From Valencia hispanica (Eukaryota > Chordata > Actinopteri > Cyprinodontiformes > Valenciidae), in NCBI GenBank assembly GCA_963556495.2, contig OY747712.1, positions 19,010,735 through 19,074,734 on the forward strand: a stretch of 64,000 nt of DNA, written 5' to 3'. Under the pieces are notes generated by a model. It worked only from the letters and a program-made list of their open reading frames with translations, made no database searches and had not been told where the DNA came from. Of this stretch, positions 13,401 through 22,769 are shown piece by piece. Each line of letters starts with the position of its first letter. Position 1 is the stretch's first letter. Both the position numbers and the translations under genes were made by a program.

Positions 13401-16400
13401 ACCAGGACAAAACTGAAGTCTTAGTTATTGGTCCTGAGGGCCAGAGAGAGAAACTATTACCAAAACTGCAATCACTTTCTTTTAATCCTTCTCAGCAAGT
13501 GAGGAACATGGGTGTTATTTTTGACTCTGAGTTGACTTTTATCCCTCACATTAAAAATATCATTAAAATAGGTTTTTATCACCTGAAGAACGTTGCCAGA
13601 GTCCGCCCCATTCGCTCTCGGGCCAATACAGAGACGCTGATGCATGCTTTTATCACCTGTAGAATTGATTACTGTAATGCCCTGCTTTCTGGTCTTCCCA
13701 AAAAGACTATTTCAGGTCTACAACTATTACAAAATTCAGCTGCATGTGTCCTGACAAAGACCATGAGGCGGGAGCATATTCCTCCGGTTTTTGAATCATT
13801 GCATTGGCTCCCCGTATATTTCAGGATCGATTTTAAGGTTCTTTTAATGGTTTTTAAGTGTCTTAATGGTCTTGGGCCTTCTTATCTCTCAGAGTTGCTT
13901 TTACTTTATGACCCCTCGCGGCCTCTGCGCTCCTCTAGCAGCCGTCTCCTTGTGATTCCAAAAGTCAGGACACACACCCATGGTGAGGCATCCTTTCATT
14001 ATTTTGGCCCTCATCTTTGGAACAGGCTGCCAGGGGACCTCAAGGCCGCAGAGAACGTTCATGTTTTGAAGAGCAGGCTCAAGACTCACCTTTTTAGCCT
14101 AGCTTTTAATTGATTATTATTTATTATAGTGTGTTTCATTGCTTTGTATGTTTTATTTGCTTATATTTTAACAGAGTTTTATTAGATATCTCTGCTACTA
14201 TATGGTTAACTGTTTTTACTATTATATTTATTACTACTTATTTTACTTATATTAGCTCTGGTTATTTTACATTTTTACTTATTAATCCTTCTTCCAGTGT
14301 TTCCTCTGTGGGAGCCCTCTGCCTCGGGGGCGGTGTTCGGCTGCGGTGGCCTAGGTGCTTTCCGGGAAGTGGTCAGGTGGACGCGGGGGTCTCTACCCTC
14401 CCTCCTCTGGGCGTCCTGTGTCGGTGCCCTGGCTGCTGCAGTGGACCTGCTGCTGTCGGCGCAGACGGTTCTCCTGATGGCGTTTTCCTTACGTACCTGA
14501 CTCATCTGAGCTCAGCCCAGTGTCTACCAATTATCTTACACGTTTTGGGAAGATGTCTGTGTGTGTATGTGTGGATGTATGCCGGTGTGTGTCTGTGTGT
14601 GTTTGGTAAATGGGTTTGGGAAGGGGTAATAACTGTCATTTCGTTTTTATAATTGTGGGGTAGGGATGGGAATGTGGGTTATGTGGGGTCATTTTAATCT
14701 GTAAAGCACTTTGAGCTGCATTTTTTGTATGAAAGGTGCTTTATAAATAAAGTTTGATTGATTGATTGATTGACTGACCCATCAAACTCTGAGCAAATGT
14801 AGCTACGAGCTAACTGAGCTAACCTCAGTTAGCTCCAGGTTACCGGAGGGAGGTTAGCTAACAGAGGTTAGCGGATTCTTTTAGTCAGAGTGACTCTGTT
14901 ACCCCTCTGCCTCCTAGGCAGATTCAATAATTTTGTCATATAAAATCATTAAGCCTTGTTGGTCCATAACTTTCACTAAAACTATGTGAATTTTAATTAA
15001 AACAAGATTAAATAATCAATATGTAAGTAAGAAGAAATGTGATAAATTCAACCCTTTTTCGACCAAGCAGTGTTATCTTAAATGCACAGCAGAAATATAA
15101 TAGTACTTACTGAAGAAAATGGAACAGAGACTTCCTGGAAGTGCAATGATCAACATTCAAACACGAATAAACATTGCGTTTAACTGATTATTATTTATTA
15201 TAGTCCGTTTAATTGCTCATACATCATAAATTTTATCAGTGTTTTTACCACTTAAAGCTGCAGTCTGGAGAATATATTTATGTATCAAAGTTTTATAAAT
15301 CTTTAAAATGATAGTGGGGTTCAATATTATGATAAAAGGCTAGTGCTCCACAACACTTGTTATTTTTCTTAATCCCACCTTGCTCCCGTAGACCCCTATG
15401 AACACTGAGCGCCAAATTTTTTAGCCAATAAAATTTGAGTTTCCGCATTGTCGGCTGTCAATCAACTTGCATGCGGATCGCGCAAACATGTGAACACGGG
15501 GCCGTGCACAGAGACCGCTCCGCGTCTTCCCGTTTCCAGTCACCATATTGTGAGAGAGCATCAGTCATGCAGAAGTTGCTCACCTCTGAAAAGTCCATAG
15601 CAAAAATACAATCGAGTGATGCTCTATAGCGCTCGCTGCTTACTTCTTTGACACTTTGTGTCGCCACAGGTGATGCACGTGCACAACTGCTGCGGTAGGG
15701 CTGGAGGGAGGGAAGGAAGGGAAGGAGAGTGTTTTGGGAGGGGCCTTGGTACACTGATTCAAAAAATCTCTCTCCCTCAAATACTCCGGACTGCAGCTTT
15801 ACTCTTACCATACTTATTCTCTGTTTATTTTATACTTTAACTTATTTTAATCTTCTTCCAGTGCTTCCTCTATGGGAGCCCTCTGCCTCTGGAGCGGTGG
15901 TCGGCTGTGGCTGCCTGGGTGCTGGCCAGGTAGCACTTGGTTGAGGTGGATCTTGGCCTCGCCTTCTCTAGGCGCCCTGGGTCAGTGCCTTGGCAGCTGC
16001 TGTTTATCTACTGCTCCGGTGGAGCTGGCTCCTTTGATTTCGCTTTCTTACCTAGGCTCATCTGTAATCAGTCTTTTGTCCTTTTTACTGTTACTTTTAA
16101 GAGTGTGCTTGCATGAGGGTTGTATAACTATGATCATGGTTATCAATCTGTAGGGGAGGGATGGCAATGTGGTTTATGTGGGTTCATTTTAATTCTGTGA
16201 AGCACTTTGAACTGTAATTTGTGTATGAAAAGTGCTTTATAAATAAAGCTTGACTTGATTTAAACCGATTGTCAAGTGTTGAGAAACAAAGTAGCCAAGA
16301 CTGTTAATGTGAGTTCAAGGCTGCGGCCTTCCCAAGCGGGGGGGGGGCAACAAGCCGCTAGCCAACTACCGCTAGCGCTGACGGCTATCTGAGACCTGTC

Positions 16401-18634
16401 AATCAAAAGGACATGCCCCTTATTATTCATAATTTCAAGCTTAAATTACATCTAAACTGATGGGTTATAAAAAACCTCAGAGTTGTCATGACCGTAAACT
16501 TGACCTATTAAAAATAAAAACGGTTTTTGAACCAGTCTGTAAACATGTTTATTTCTGCTGTTAAGTTGGTATTTTTAAAATGAAATAGAGTGGGAACTTG
16601 CTCCTTTCTGCAGCCAGCCCCTAGGGGATGAAAGGGGAACTGCAATTCTTCTCACTTCCGTATAGGCTTTACATTTGGCCTGTGGAGTTTGCCCCTTGAG
16701 CATTACAGTTTCTCAAGGAACGAGAATTTTAAAGAGCACCCCTATTTTTGCTGCCACACTGATATGTTCACAATCTTTTATTAGAACATGATAAGGTTTT
16801 CATATTTCTCCTATTTATTTCCAAAATTCTGTCATAGCATATTGGTGTTGCTATCGTCCAGGTAATAGAAAACAACAAAAAACAAATAAAGAACTGCATA
16901 TGAAAGTAGGATTGTGTTCAAATGTATTTTTATGAATATCAGAACCAATGATCTCTTTTCTAGATGTTCCACCAGTAGATTCCACTGTATTTCCTGGACG
17001 CTGCCCTGAAGATACCAATGTGGAGTATCAGGATAGCTACACCTGGCTGCCATATCAAGGCAACTGTTATTTGTTTGTCACAGAAGAAATTGAATGGGCA
17101 GATGCAGCTAGCAGCTGTGTAAGACATGGTAAGAACACTTCATTTAAATGATCTATGTGGTTATTTAGTAAGTAAGTAAGTAAAACTATCTAGTAAGTGC
17201 TGAAAGGGTGTTACAACCAGATTCTCTTAATGGTAAGGTGGAGTCCTGACAAGTATTGAAAATCCTTCGGAGCAAAAATTTCTCCAAAGCAACATACAAG
17301 AATTTCAAGACAGTCACACCTCTTTCTGGATTGGCCTGTATAAAACACACAAAGGTAAGACAATTTTTTTAGTTTTTTTAATTCTAATGTAAACTGTTTT
17401 ATTAAATCAGTTTTACCAGTCATTTTGAGAATGTATGACAACACATTGCAACATATTCAGGCCTTTTGGGCTTTTAACTGAGCCAATTGGAACAACAAGA
17501 TATCCCTCTCTGCTGATGATACAATCCTCTTCTTAGTTTGGGAAATGTTGTTCTTGCTTATATAAGGAAATCTTTATTCAGAATTTCTTTTTGCCACTAG
17601 GGACATGGGCATGGCTAGATAAAACTGTCCTTGACTATACCAACTGGGCTGAAGAAGAGCCTGATTCTGATTTTGGAGCCATCAAAACTATAGATGGGAC
17701 ATGGAGTTCAGGCCGCAGATGGCATGACAGATCGTATATCTGTAAAACACCCAGAGGTAAGCTGCTTTATGAACCCAAAAACATTATTACATAACATATT
17801 TTGACCACTTTAAAAATCCTAGTATGAAGCCATGTTTCATACTCTTTCAAACAATCTGAGTCAAAAACACAAGTTGTTCAAAACACTAACAGAGTACATC
17901 AGAAGTAGAAATAAATTATTTATTAGCTTTTACATTGTGTATTCTCACTACTTTGGCAGTTAAGATAAAATAAAAATCACATAATACAAGAACCTATAGC
18001 CTTGTTTCAGAAGCTTTACAATCTTTTTGTCCTCCTTCGTTTTTTCCCCTTGTAATTGTTTTTTTTGTGTCAGTGGAAAAAATATCAAAGGTTTTGTGTA
18101 CCAGAACAAAATGAATATTCTTTGATATTTATATATATTGATGAACTCCAAAATTTCCAGTGAGGTCATTATAAATAACATACATCACATGATACAGAGC
18201 TGAACTTTTCTTCCCAAACAGTTATGATCACAGATCCAGCTTCAAAGTCACGTGAGTTAAATCTATGTCTCTATGATTTGTGCAATTTTTGATAGCTTTA
18301 ATTCTCATGCTATGTTACATTCATATAGGGTTCATTAAAAACTCACTTCTGTCTACTTGTTGCATGTACAGACTCTCAAGTAGCGAATGATCCACGCAGT
18401 CGTGCCCACACAAGTTTGGTGGTTGTACTACTTATTGCCATCATCTCCGCGCTAGCAGCTGTCGCTGTCTTCATCCACAAGAGGTCTCCTCGTCCCTTCC
18501 CCACTTTTGACAATCCACTGTACTTCAATGGTGAAAAATCTCAGCCTGATGTGGTCGACACCAACAAATTGATCGAGAATGCTGAAATCACAGAAATCTC
18601 CTCAGACAACCCAGAGCCCATTCTAACTCTGTGA
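99..18634 (+). CDS. mrc1: Gene A: macrophage mannose receptor 1-like, 3' part (CTLD3 to C-terminus)
   Basis: Type I membrane C-type lectin receptor that binds and internalises glycans and glycoproteins at the surface of phagocytes. I see 22 exons: 99-214, 1000-1148, 1256-1455, 1726-1841, 3074-3146, 3247-3400, 3650-3688, 5072-5235, 5319-5380, 8326-8426, 8552-8691, 9474-9579, 9668-9795, 10168-10212, 10346-10448, 10549-10781, 11015-11180, 16964-17128, 17238-17354, 17601-17756, 18222-18251, 18372-18634. They total 2826 nt, a whole number of codons without internal stop. The domain order (six CTLDs, transmembrane helix, short tail) and the CTLD4 EPN/WND motif match MRC1 rather than LY75, PLA2R1 or MRC2. 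The 5' part (signal, CysR, FN2, CTLD1-2) lies left of the window. Same strand as genes B and C. Confidence 0.93.
215..999 (+). other. Gene A intron, no recognised feature
   Basis: AT-rich intron sequence between the first two visible exons. I recognise no repeat family, coding segment or RNA gene. Confidence 0.6.
1726..3688 (+). CDS. mrc1: Gene A CTLD4 (mannose-type) and linker exons
   Basis: Exons 1726-1841, 3074-3146, 3247-3400 and linker exon 3650-3688. The domain carries [29 protein letters not shown], then EPN within [14 protein letters not shown] within GSWNDRNC, and the final DWLCQI. EPN plus WND is the calcium and mannose/fucose/GlcNAc ligand set of C-type lectins, and in human MRC1 CTLD4 is the main sugar-binding domain. 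The start at 1726 (after an AAG acceptor) was chosen because it restores the frame and matches gene B; the nearer CAG acceptor at 1735 would shift it. Exon 3650-3688 encodes a Pro/Thr linker. Confidence 0.88.
1985..2510 (+). mobile_element. L2-like LINE, 3' fragment
   Basis: Frame-broken C-terminal reverse-transcriptase ORF remains ([12 protein letters not shown], [30 protein letters not shown]) ending in a tail GTAAAGCGGATTATAAATAA and a short ATGGT-type repeat. Inserted in the CTLD4 intron of gene A. Confidence 0.75.
2790..3052 (+). mobile_element. Rex1-type LINE 3' tail next to a gene A exon
   Basis: The stretch ends in ACTTGGCCAAAAAATCTGATTCTGATTCT (quoted in parts: ACTTGGCC, then CTGATTCTGATTCT), the usual 3' end of a common fish non-LTR family. 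It stops about 20 nt before the acceptor of exon 3074-3146. Confidence 0.6.
4004..4850 (+). mobile_element. Possible decayed DNA transposon
   Basis: Broken frames contain words such as MWWGGIS and [14 protein letters not shown] that resemble a Tc1/mariner-like transposase C-terminal half. No terminal repeats recognised. Weak call. Confidence 0.3.
5072..8691 (+). CDS. mrc1: Gene A CTLD5 exons
   Basis: Exons 5072-5235, 5319-5380, 8326-8426, 8552-8691. Visible: [42 protein letters not shown], then [15 protein letters not shown] and [18 protein letters not shown]. The sugar-determining triplet is QPD, not EPN, and the WND position reads WRT, so classical calcium-dependent sugar binding is probably lost or changed. 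The last exon also encodes the linker and the first residues of CTLD6. The intron 5381-8325 holds an L2 relic with a SINE inside it. Confidence 0.88.
6138..7740 (-). mobile_element. L2-like LINE relic in the gene A CTLD5 intron
   Basis: Minus-strand reverse-transcriptase remains: [39 protein letters not shown] and [16 protein letters not shown], with stops and shifts. It aligns with the second copy in gene B (34571-35642 and 40769-41270). A SINE interrupts it at 6220-6412. Confidence 0.85.
6220..6412 (+). mobile_element. tRNA-derived SINE inside the L2 relic
   Basis: tRNA-like head (GTGGTGCAGTGGGTAAA as A box, GGTTCAATTAC as B box) and an A-rich tail. Flanked by a perfect 17-bp duplication AAAAGTATTTTGAAGTC at 6203-6219 and 6413-6429. 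The gene B L2 copy near 35000 shows the same site once, without the SINE. Confidence 0.88.
7741..8325 (+). other. Remainder of gene A CTLD5 intron
   Basis: AT-rich intron sequence up to the acceptor at 8325. Nothing recognised. Confidence 0.5.
8733..8942. mobile_element. Palindromic MITE in a gene A intron
   Basis: Two inward arms are imperfect inverted copies: CAACTTTTGGATGCAT...CAACACACCTGAATCAA on the left and TTGATTCAGGTGTGTTG...TATCCAAAAGTTGCAGG on the right. A hAT-type non-autonomous fish element is likely. Exact ends and duplication not resolved. Confidence 0.65.
9474..10448 (+). CDS. mrc1: Gene A CTLD6 exons
   Basis: Exons 9474-9579, 9668-9795, 10168-10212 and 10346-10448. Visible: [42 protein letters not shown], a short 45-nt exon encoding a basic loop ([15 protein letters not shown]), then ECVLM and the closing [12 protein letters not shown]. 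All exon phases agree. In gene B the 45-nt exon is replaced by three short exons (54, 21 and 24 nt). No EPN/QPD triplet is present. Confidence 0.87.
10549..11180 (+). CDS. mrc1: Gene A CTLD7 exons
   Basis: Exons 10549-10781 and 11015-11180. The first carries [20 protein letters not shown] and LWIGLNKDE; the second has [33 protein letters not shown] and [12 protein letters not shown]. The EPS/KWRT residues differ from EPN/WND, so sugar binding is not expected. A 5.8-kb intron loaded with retrotransposons follows (11181-16963). Confidence 0.88.
12050..12172 (-). mobile_element. SINE 3'-half fragment with CCAT-type tail
   Basis: On the minus strand it reads like the 3' half of the SINE at 27438-27801 (GATGGACTGGCGACCTGT and a GGATGG-type tail). 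Confidence 0.6.
12600..13199 (+). mobile_element. Rex1/CR1-like LINE, 3' fragment
   Basis: Open frame from about 12617 to 13129 encodes a reverse-transcriptase C-terminus ([44 protein letters not shown]). It ends with GGGATCAATAAAGTATTTTTG and a GAATT-type repeat. Inserted in the 5.8-kb gene A intron. Confidence 0.82.
13385..14765 (+). mobile_element. L2-like LINE, 5'-truncated copy
   Basis: 204-codon frame at 13499-14113 encodes the reverse-transcriptase C-terminal part ([53 protein letters not shown]). The 3' end has AAAGCACTTTGAGCTGCAT, CTTTATAAATAAAGTTTGATTG and TGAT repeats, a typical L2 tail. Confidence 0.88.
15178..16262 (+). mobile_element. Second L2-like LINE 3' end, interrupted by a MITE
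   Basis: Both sides align with 14106-14765: GATTATTATTTATTATAGT at the left, TCTTCTTCCAGTGCTTCCTC and the AAATAAAGCTTGACTTGAT tail at the right. The middle is displaced by the MITE at 15254-15800. Confidence 0.78.
15254..15800. mobile_element. MITE with 17-bp terminal inverted repeats
   Basis: AAAGCTGCAGTCTGGAG at 15254-15270 matches the reverse complement of 15784-15800 at 16 of 17 positions. The 547-bp element is more GC-rich than its surroundings. Its ends resemble those of the MITE at 45459-45988 (TTAAAGCT). No clean target duplication found. Confidence 0.7.
16263..16963 (+). other. Gene A intron with unassigned sequence
   Basis: Contains a G run near 16338 and nested AGC/GCT words (AACAAGCCGCTAGCC). 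Probably the remains of another repeat, but no family or ends recognised. Confidence 0.4.
16964..17756 (+). CDS. mrc1: Gene A CTLD8 exons
   Basis: Exons 16964-17128, 17238-17354 and 17601-17756. The first encodes the inter-domain linker with PGRCPEDT, then [13 protein letters not shown] and [11 protein letters not shown]; the second has [12 protein letters not shown]; the third has [14 protein letters not shown] and the closing [11 protein letters not shown]. The acceptor at 17237 has a weak pyrimidine tract but keeps frame and equals gene B exon 30 in length (117 nt). Confidence 0.87.
18222..18634 (+). CDS. mrc1: Gene A stalk, transmembrane helix and cytoplasmic tail
   Basis: A 30-nt stalk exon (18222-18251) and the terminal exon 18372-18634 ending in TGA. 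The helix [20 protein letters not shown] is followed by HKR as stop-transfer. The tail contains FDNPLYFN. This fits FxNPxY, the LDL-receptor-type clathrin internalisation signal, and aligns with the FENTLY endocytic motif of mammalian MRC1. A second acidic/hydrophobic stretch ([10 protein letters not shown]) is shared with gene B ([10 protein letters not shown]). Confidence 0.9.
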
Positions 18635-18733
18635 TTTAGGAATTTGCAGAAGTTGAAATTGTGCAAACTAGTTTGAGATTAATTGTACTGTATGAACACA
18701 ACTATACTTCAGTATTTTGTTTTAACTGCATGC

Positions 18734-18739
18734 AATAAA
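18734..18739 (+). terminator. Probable polyadenylation signal of gene A
   Basis: AATAAA lies about 100 nt after the gene A stop codon in AT-rich 3' sequence. It is the first canonical hexamer downstream. Use is inferred. Confidence 0.6.
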
Positions 18740-19259
18740 TATTCAGTAATTTAACAATAACTATATTTGTTCTTTATCCATGGCTGAATGTATATATTGG
18801 CTACATGTGAGGCTAATTTTCTAAATGCTGTTTATTGCTTTTACCGTTTTAATGTAAAATGAAGGTTACTGGCTGTCAATATCAAAAAGGATATTAAACC
18901 TTTCACAACATTATACTGTTGATTTTTTTGTTACATTTCCATATCTTTTTTGGATAGAACAAAGTCAATGATGTAATAAGTAATTGCTTTGAAACACTAA
19001 TTTTAATCCTGCATAAATGAAACAATGAAAATGAAAGGCACAAAGTTTCTTTCCACTGTAACCATATTTTAAAAAAATTAACCAAAATGCACCCATAGCA
19101 CATTTATATGGGGCAGTTCTTAATTTAGTTAACACATTTTCATAAAGAAAGATGACATTTCCTGTCAAATTCTGTTGATCAACACCAAATTCAGACTGGA
19201 CTTATTAGGACTGGTTAATAATTCCAATTCCCACTTCTTTTTTTAAGTAATTTTATGGA
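18740..19259 (+). other. Intergenic AT-rich sequence after gene A
   Basis: No coding segment or repeat family recognised. Confidence 0.5.
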
Positions 19260-19411
19260 TCTTATAGAGATGAGATTTTAACCTTAATGAATTGCTCCCT
19301 TCAGACGGGGGTCTTTCCGGCCGCCTTTAAGGGGGCGGTGGTGAGGCCCCTGTTGAAGAGGAGCAATTTAGATGTAAATGATTTTAATAATTTTCGACCG
19401 GTAACTAACTT
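19260..19411 (+). mobile_element. L2-like LINE fragment
   Basis: Short open stretch reading QTGVFPAAFKGAVVRPLLKR then NNFRPVTN, a conserved reverse-transcriptase segment of L2-type elements. It stops abruptly at the L1 junction. Confidence 0.65.
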
Positions 19412-20160
19412 TGAATTTTCTGGCACATATAGACGAAGAGTGTATGCGTTTGAGGACTAAGTCCCAAGTATCCTCTGTAAGAGTGAATTTCAGATCTTGC
19501 TCCCAGGCCGTTCTAATCGCATCCAAAGAAGCACTATGCATTTTAGAGATAAGGCAGGAAAGCTTTGACATAATACCTTTAGATACTGGGTTTGATGAAA
19601 GAAGCACATCCGTCTGGTTGCTTTGAGGATGACAAGGAAAATCTGGTATATGAAATTTTTGATCTATAAACAAATCATCCAGATATTTGAGATTTTTGGT
19701 GTGCCAGATCTTAACTGCACTATCCTGCACTAAATAATTGGAGGGAATCACACTTTTAGTGAAAAATCTTGCAGGCTGAAATGCTTCCTAAATTGCACCC
19801 AAAAACATAGGGAATGTTTTACAATGGGATTACCTGCAGGGGCTGAGAGAGCAGAGGGAGTACTGTACCCAGAAGGGCTGGTAATGAAATCTGACTGCAC
19901 GCGTGTACCTCCATTGATACCCAACTAGGGCATGACGAATCCAGATGGAACTGGACCCAATATAATAAACAACGAATATTAGCCACCCAATAATTTTTAT
20001 GACTTTGAAGTGCTTTACGTAACCTAGGAGGCTTGCCTTTCCAGATGTAAGATGTCATTAACAAATCAAGAGCATTAAAAAAAAGAATACAGGATAAAAA
20101 TCCGAAGACATTGGAAAAGGTATAAAAACTTTGGAAGAAGTGTCATTTTGATTGAGTTTA

Positions 20161-20734
20161 TGTCAGGATGTGTAACTCAGACTCAAATGCAGACGGGGAG
20201 GTTAGTAGTGAAGGCATCATTTAATGTGGTAAATGTGCTAGCGGAACGACTTACAATGTAACAACACCTGGGACGGCAGGATGAGGACTGAGAAAGCAGG
20301 GCGAAGACGTGGGGAGCGACAATAGGGAAAGGAGACGAGGAAGACGCGGGAACGACGACAACGAACTGACAAGGAACGGCAGGGACACTGAGGTATTTAA
20401 GAGCAGGGCAACAATGGGAAGACTAATGAAGGAAAACAGGAAACAGCTGATGATAATTAACAGACAAACAAAGGGAGGCAGGGAGTAACACAGATAGGGA
20501 GGAAGTAAACATATAGAAGGAAGCTAACCAAAAACACTAGGAACCTAAGCAAATTAATAAGGAATGAACACAAACATGAGAAACAAAACAAAAGAGTGCC
20601 TGGGGGTAAAGAGGGTGAGAAAATGTAGTGGAAGGAAAACTCAAGTAACACATAACACTAAGAAGTAAACTAAAAAGAATAATGTAAGCTGAATAAGGGA
20701 AAACTCAAAGCCCAAACACCCAAGGAACTTGACA
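20161..20734 (-). mobile_element. Solo LTR inside the L1 relic
   Basis: 574 bp starting TGTCAGGATG and ending CTTGACA (TG...CA ends), flanked by the 5-bp duplication GTTTA at 20156-20160 and 20735-20739. L1 sequence continues on both sides. No internal gag/pol region is present, so recombination between two LTRs is inferred. Orientation is a guess from the TTAAATACC promoter-like word on the minus strand. Confidence 0.8.
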
Positions 20735-20817
20735 GTTTATTCTTCCAATAAGAGAGTGATGGGGGGACCATTTTGACAAAATAGCTTTGGCTTGGTCTAG
20801 CATACTAAGAAAGTTAT

Positions 20818-20860
20818 AAGCGGATTAGCGGAAGAAAATGGATGAATGGATGGATGGTCT
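20818..20860 (+). repeat. RTE-type LINE tail
   Basis: AAGCGGATTAGCGGAAGAAA followed by ATGGATGAATGGATGG matches the 3' end of the RTE copies in this window. Confidence 0.65.
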
Positions 20861-20885
20861 ATATTCCATTGTGATGCAAATTCCA

Positions 20886-21195
20886 AGGCAAAGCAAGGCA
20901 AGGCAAGGCAAGGCAATTTTATTTGTATAGCACACTTTCAACACCAAGGTAATTCAAGGTGCTTTACATGATTAGGTGGTAAAATAAAAATACCAATAAA
21001 ACACAGACACAGCAAATAAAGTAAAAAGAGCAATAAAGCATGAAGCACACACAGATACATCAAAGCATTACAAAGCATATAATGTAAAAACAGCAGTAAA
21101 GCAAGAAGAATACACAAAACATGATACAACAAAGCATTACTCAAAGGCAACTCTAAACAGATACGTTTTTAGTTGTGATTTAAAGATACGTAAAG
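20886..21195 (-). mobile_element. L2-type LINE 3' end with AAGGC-repeat tail
   Basis: (AAGGC)n then AATTTTATTTGTATAGCACA, matching 34571-34620 and, in the other orientation, 30470-30592. Confidence 0.72.
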
Positions 21196-21690
21196 TGACT
21201 AGTCACAACTTTGAAAGTTCATATTCATATAATTCATATTATACCATTTATGGGCTTCCTTGTTTTTTGGAAAGAGTTCCCTCTTGTTTAGATTGATTTT
21301 ATACCCTGAAAACTGACTATAGGTCTCAAATAGTGAAAGAACCTCATGGAAGAACCACCCGGCTTTGAAACATGGAGAAATACATAATCTGCATAAAGAG
21401 ATTTTGTGCTCTGTACCACCTCTAAGTAGTCTCCTGATATTTTAATTGCTGCGGAACGCTAGTGCAATCAGCTCTATGGCCAGAACGAAGAGGAGTGGAC
21501 TCTAAGGGCAACCCTGCCGAGTTCTTTTATAAGCTCAAAATGTTGTGAATGAAGGCCATTTGTCAAGACTGAGGCCAAGGGCAATGTATAGAGCAGTTTA
21601 ATCCAGGAAGAAAAAGAAGAGCCGAACCCAAATCTTGTAAGAGTCTAAAAGAGATAATCCCATTCTACTCAGGTTGGACAACTTTATGTC

Positions 21691-22374
21691 TGTAGAACAC
21701 TATACCTGTTGAAAAAAAAGTTTTCTTTCCTTAAAGAAAGGATAAATAATGAGTGAGAAGCAGCGGGAGTGCACAGTTTAAACTGGCCTTCATGAAAAGT
21801 TTTTCTAAGAGTAAAAAACCCCCAAAAGAAATCACAGTCAGCATTCTGAAGACTTCCTTTTTGTAACTATTTCACAACAGTATTTTACCAGATAATTCCT
21901 AAAGCTGATTTGTATGATGTTTGTGTCAATCTTTGTAAACCACAAAAAGAATCACATCCCTAACTGACTGCCTTGCACGATTCAAAATATATTAAAGAAG
22001 AAAGGTATAAGCCTAAAACATATAGCTTTCAAAGACTTGAAAATCCTTTAACATCAGAAGAATCCAATTGTTGAAATGTTTAAAATACTCATTGACTATT
22101 TTCCCCTCAAAGTTGAAAAGCAGATAGAAGTAGAGTTGTTTATATAGTAATAGATTTTTTAGAAATTATAATATATTGTGATTTTCTGTACATATTACTT
22201 TAAACTGTAAGTAAATTACAGGTGATAATTTATTTTCTATTACTTGGGGGCGAAATCGTTATACAAGATAATGAAAAGCATTGGATATTATGGACAACAC
22301 TTTAAGAAAAACGACCAGTTTAATGGTTGACACTCTGATAGGCTTGAGGTTTTCTTTAAAATAAACTCTTTTGC
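21691..22374 (+). other. Distal 5' flank of gene B
   Basis: Non-coding. A block near 21830 (CAGTCAGCATTCTGAAGACTTC) resembles one near 59810 upstream of gene C (AGTCAGCATTGTGAAGACTTC), so homology between the two flanks begins at least 850 bp before the first coding exon of gene B. Confidence 0.5.
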
Positions 22375-22387
22375 AACCACAGGAAGT
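22375..22387 (+). promoter_or_regulatory. Possible RUNX-ETS composite site upstream of gene B
   Basis: AACCACAGGAAGT joins a RUNX core (reverse of TGTGGTT) directly to an ETS core (AGGAAGT), about 320 bp before the gene B start codon. RUNX1 and the ETS factor PU.1 drive many macrophage genes, so the position is suggestive. Single motifs occur by chance, and the site is not clearly kept upstream of gene C. Confidence 0.3.
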
Positions 22388-22575
22388 CAGTCTGTCTGCA
22401 GTCTTGTACAAATTACGGGCAGAGCATGACACTCAGAGTGTCTTTCTTCGAACCAACAGCTCATTCAAAATTCAGGAACTGCATTTTAATTCCTTGTTTT
22501 TTAAACGTAAAGACCACAATACAAATCAGGCACATAACGCTGACTAAATAGAATGAATGAAAAAAAGAGATGTGA

Positions 22576-22582
22576 TGACGTG
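22576..22582 (+). promoter_or_regulatory. TGACGTG bZIP/CRE-like box in the gene B proximal 5' flank
   Basis: TGACGTG lies 130 bp upstream of the gene B ATG inside a block that aligns with the gene C flank, where the same heptamer lies 137 bp upstream of its ATG. Shared flanking words include GTCAGTG and TAGATTTT. Conservation could be function or recent duplication. Confidence 0.35.
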
Positions 22583-22705
22583 GGGTGGCAGGATGTGTCA
22601 GTGCAGTTAAAACTCCCAATCTCTTCATATTGACCAACACATTTGCTAGATTTTGTGCAGGCAATACATGGATTGAGCTGGGGGAAAACAAATCTAAGAA
22701 GAATC

Positions 22706-22769
22706 ATGAGGAGCACATCTATTGCCTTTGTGCTCTTACTGAAAATGCTTCAGTGCATGGCGTCAGATG
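22706..22769 (+). CDS. mrc1: Gene B exon 1: start codon and signal peptide
   Basis: Encodes [19 protein letters not shown] and ends in phase 1 before GTGCAG. A hydrophobic core follows an Arg near the N-terminus, as in signal peptides, though a Lys interrupts the core. The start is supported by gene C, whose first coding exon has the same length (64 nt), the same phase and a similar beginning of intron 1. Confidence 0.8.

Larger units (their letters stand above)
19412..21690 (-). mobile_element. L1-like LINE relic
   Basis: Minus-strand ORF2 remains: C-terminal words WEQDLKFTLTEDTWDLVLKR and RIHSSSICARKFKV, then FIWKG-like YIWKGKPPRLRKAL, and further right (21240-21690) reverse-transcriptase remains. 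Interrupted by a solo LTR, an RTE tail and an L2 tail. Frames are broken. Confidence 0.75.

Noticed and set aside
14110..14652. 180-codon open frame after the L2 copy
   Set aside because: It lies in the L2 3' untranslated region and is repeated with differences at 15840-16250. Not a gene.
99..18634. Gene A as MRC2, LY75 or PLA2R1 instead of MRC1
   Set aside because: EPN/WND in CTLD4, the tail motif and near-identical exon structure to the complete gene B (CysR-FN2-8 CTLD) favour MRC1. LY75 has ten CTLDs.
20161..20734. Possible endogenous provirus
   Set aside because: Only one LTR with matching 5-bp duplications and no internal genes, so a solo LTR.
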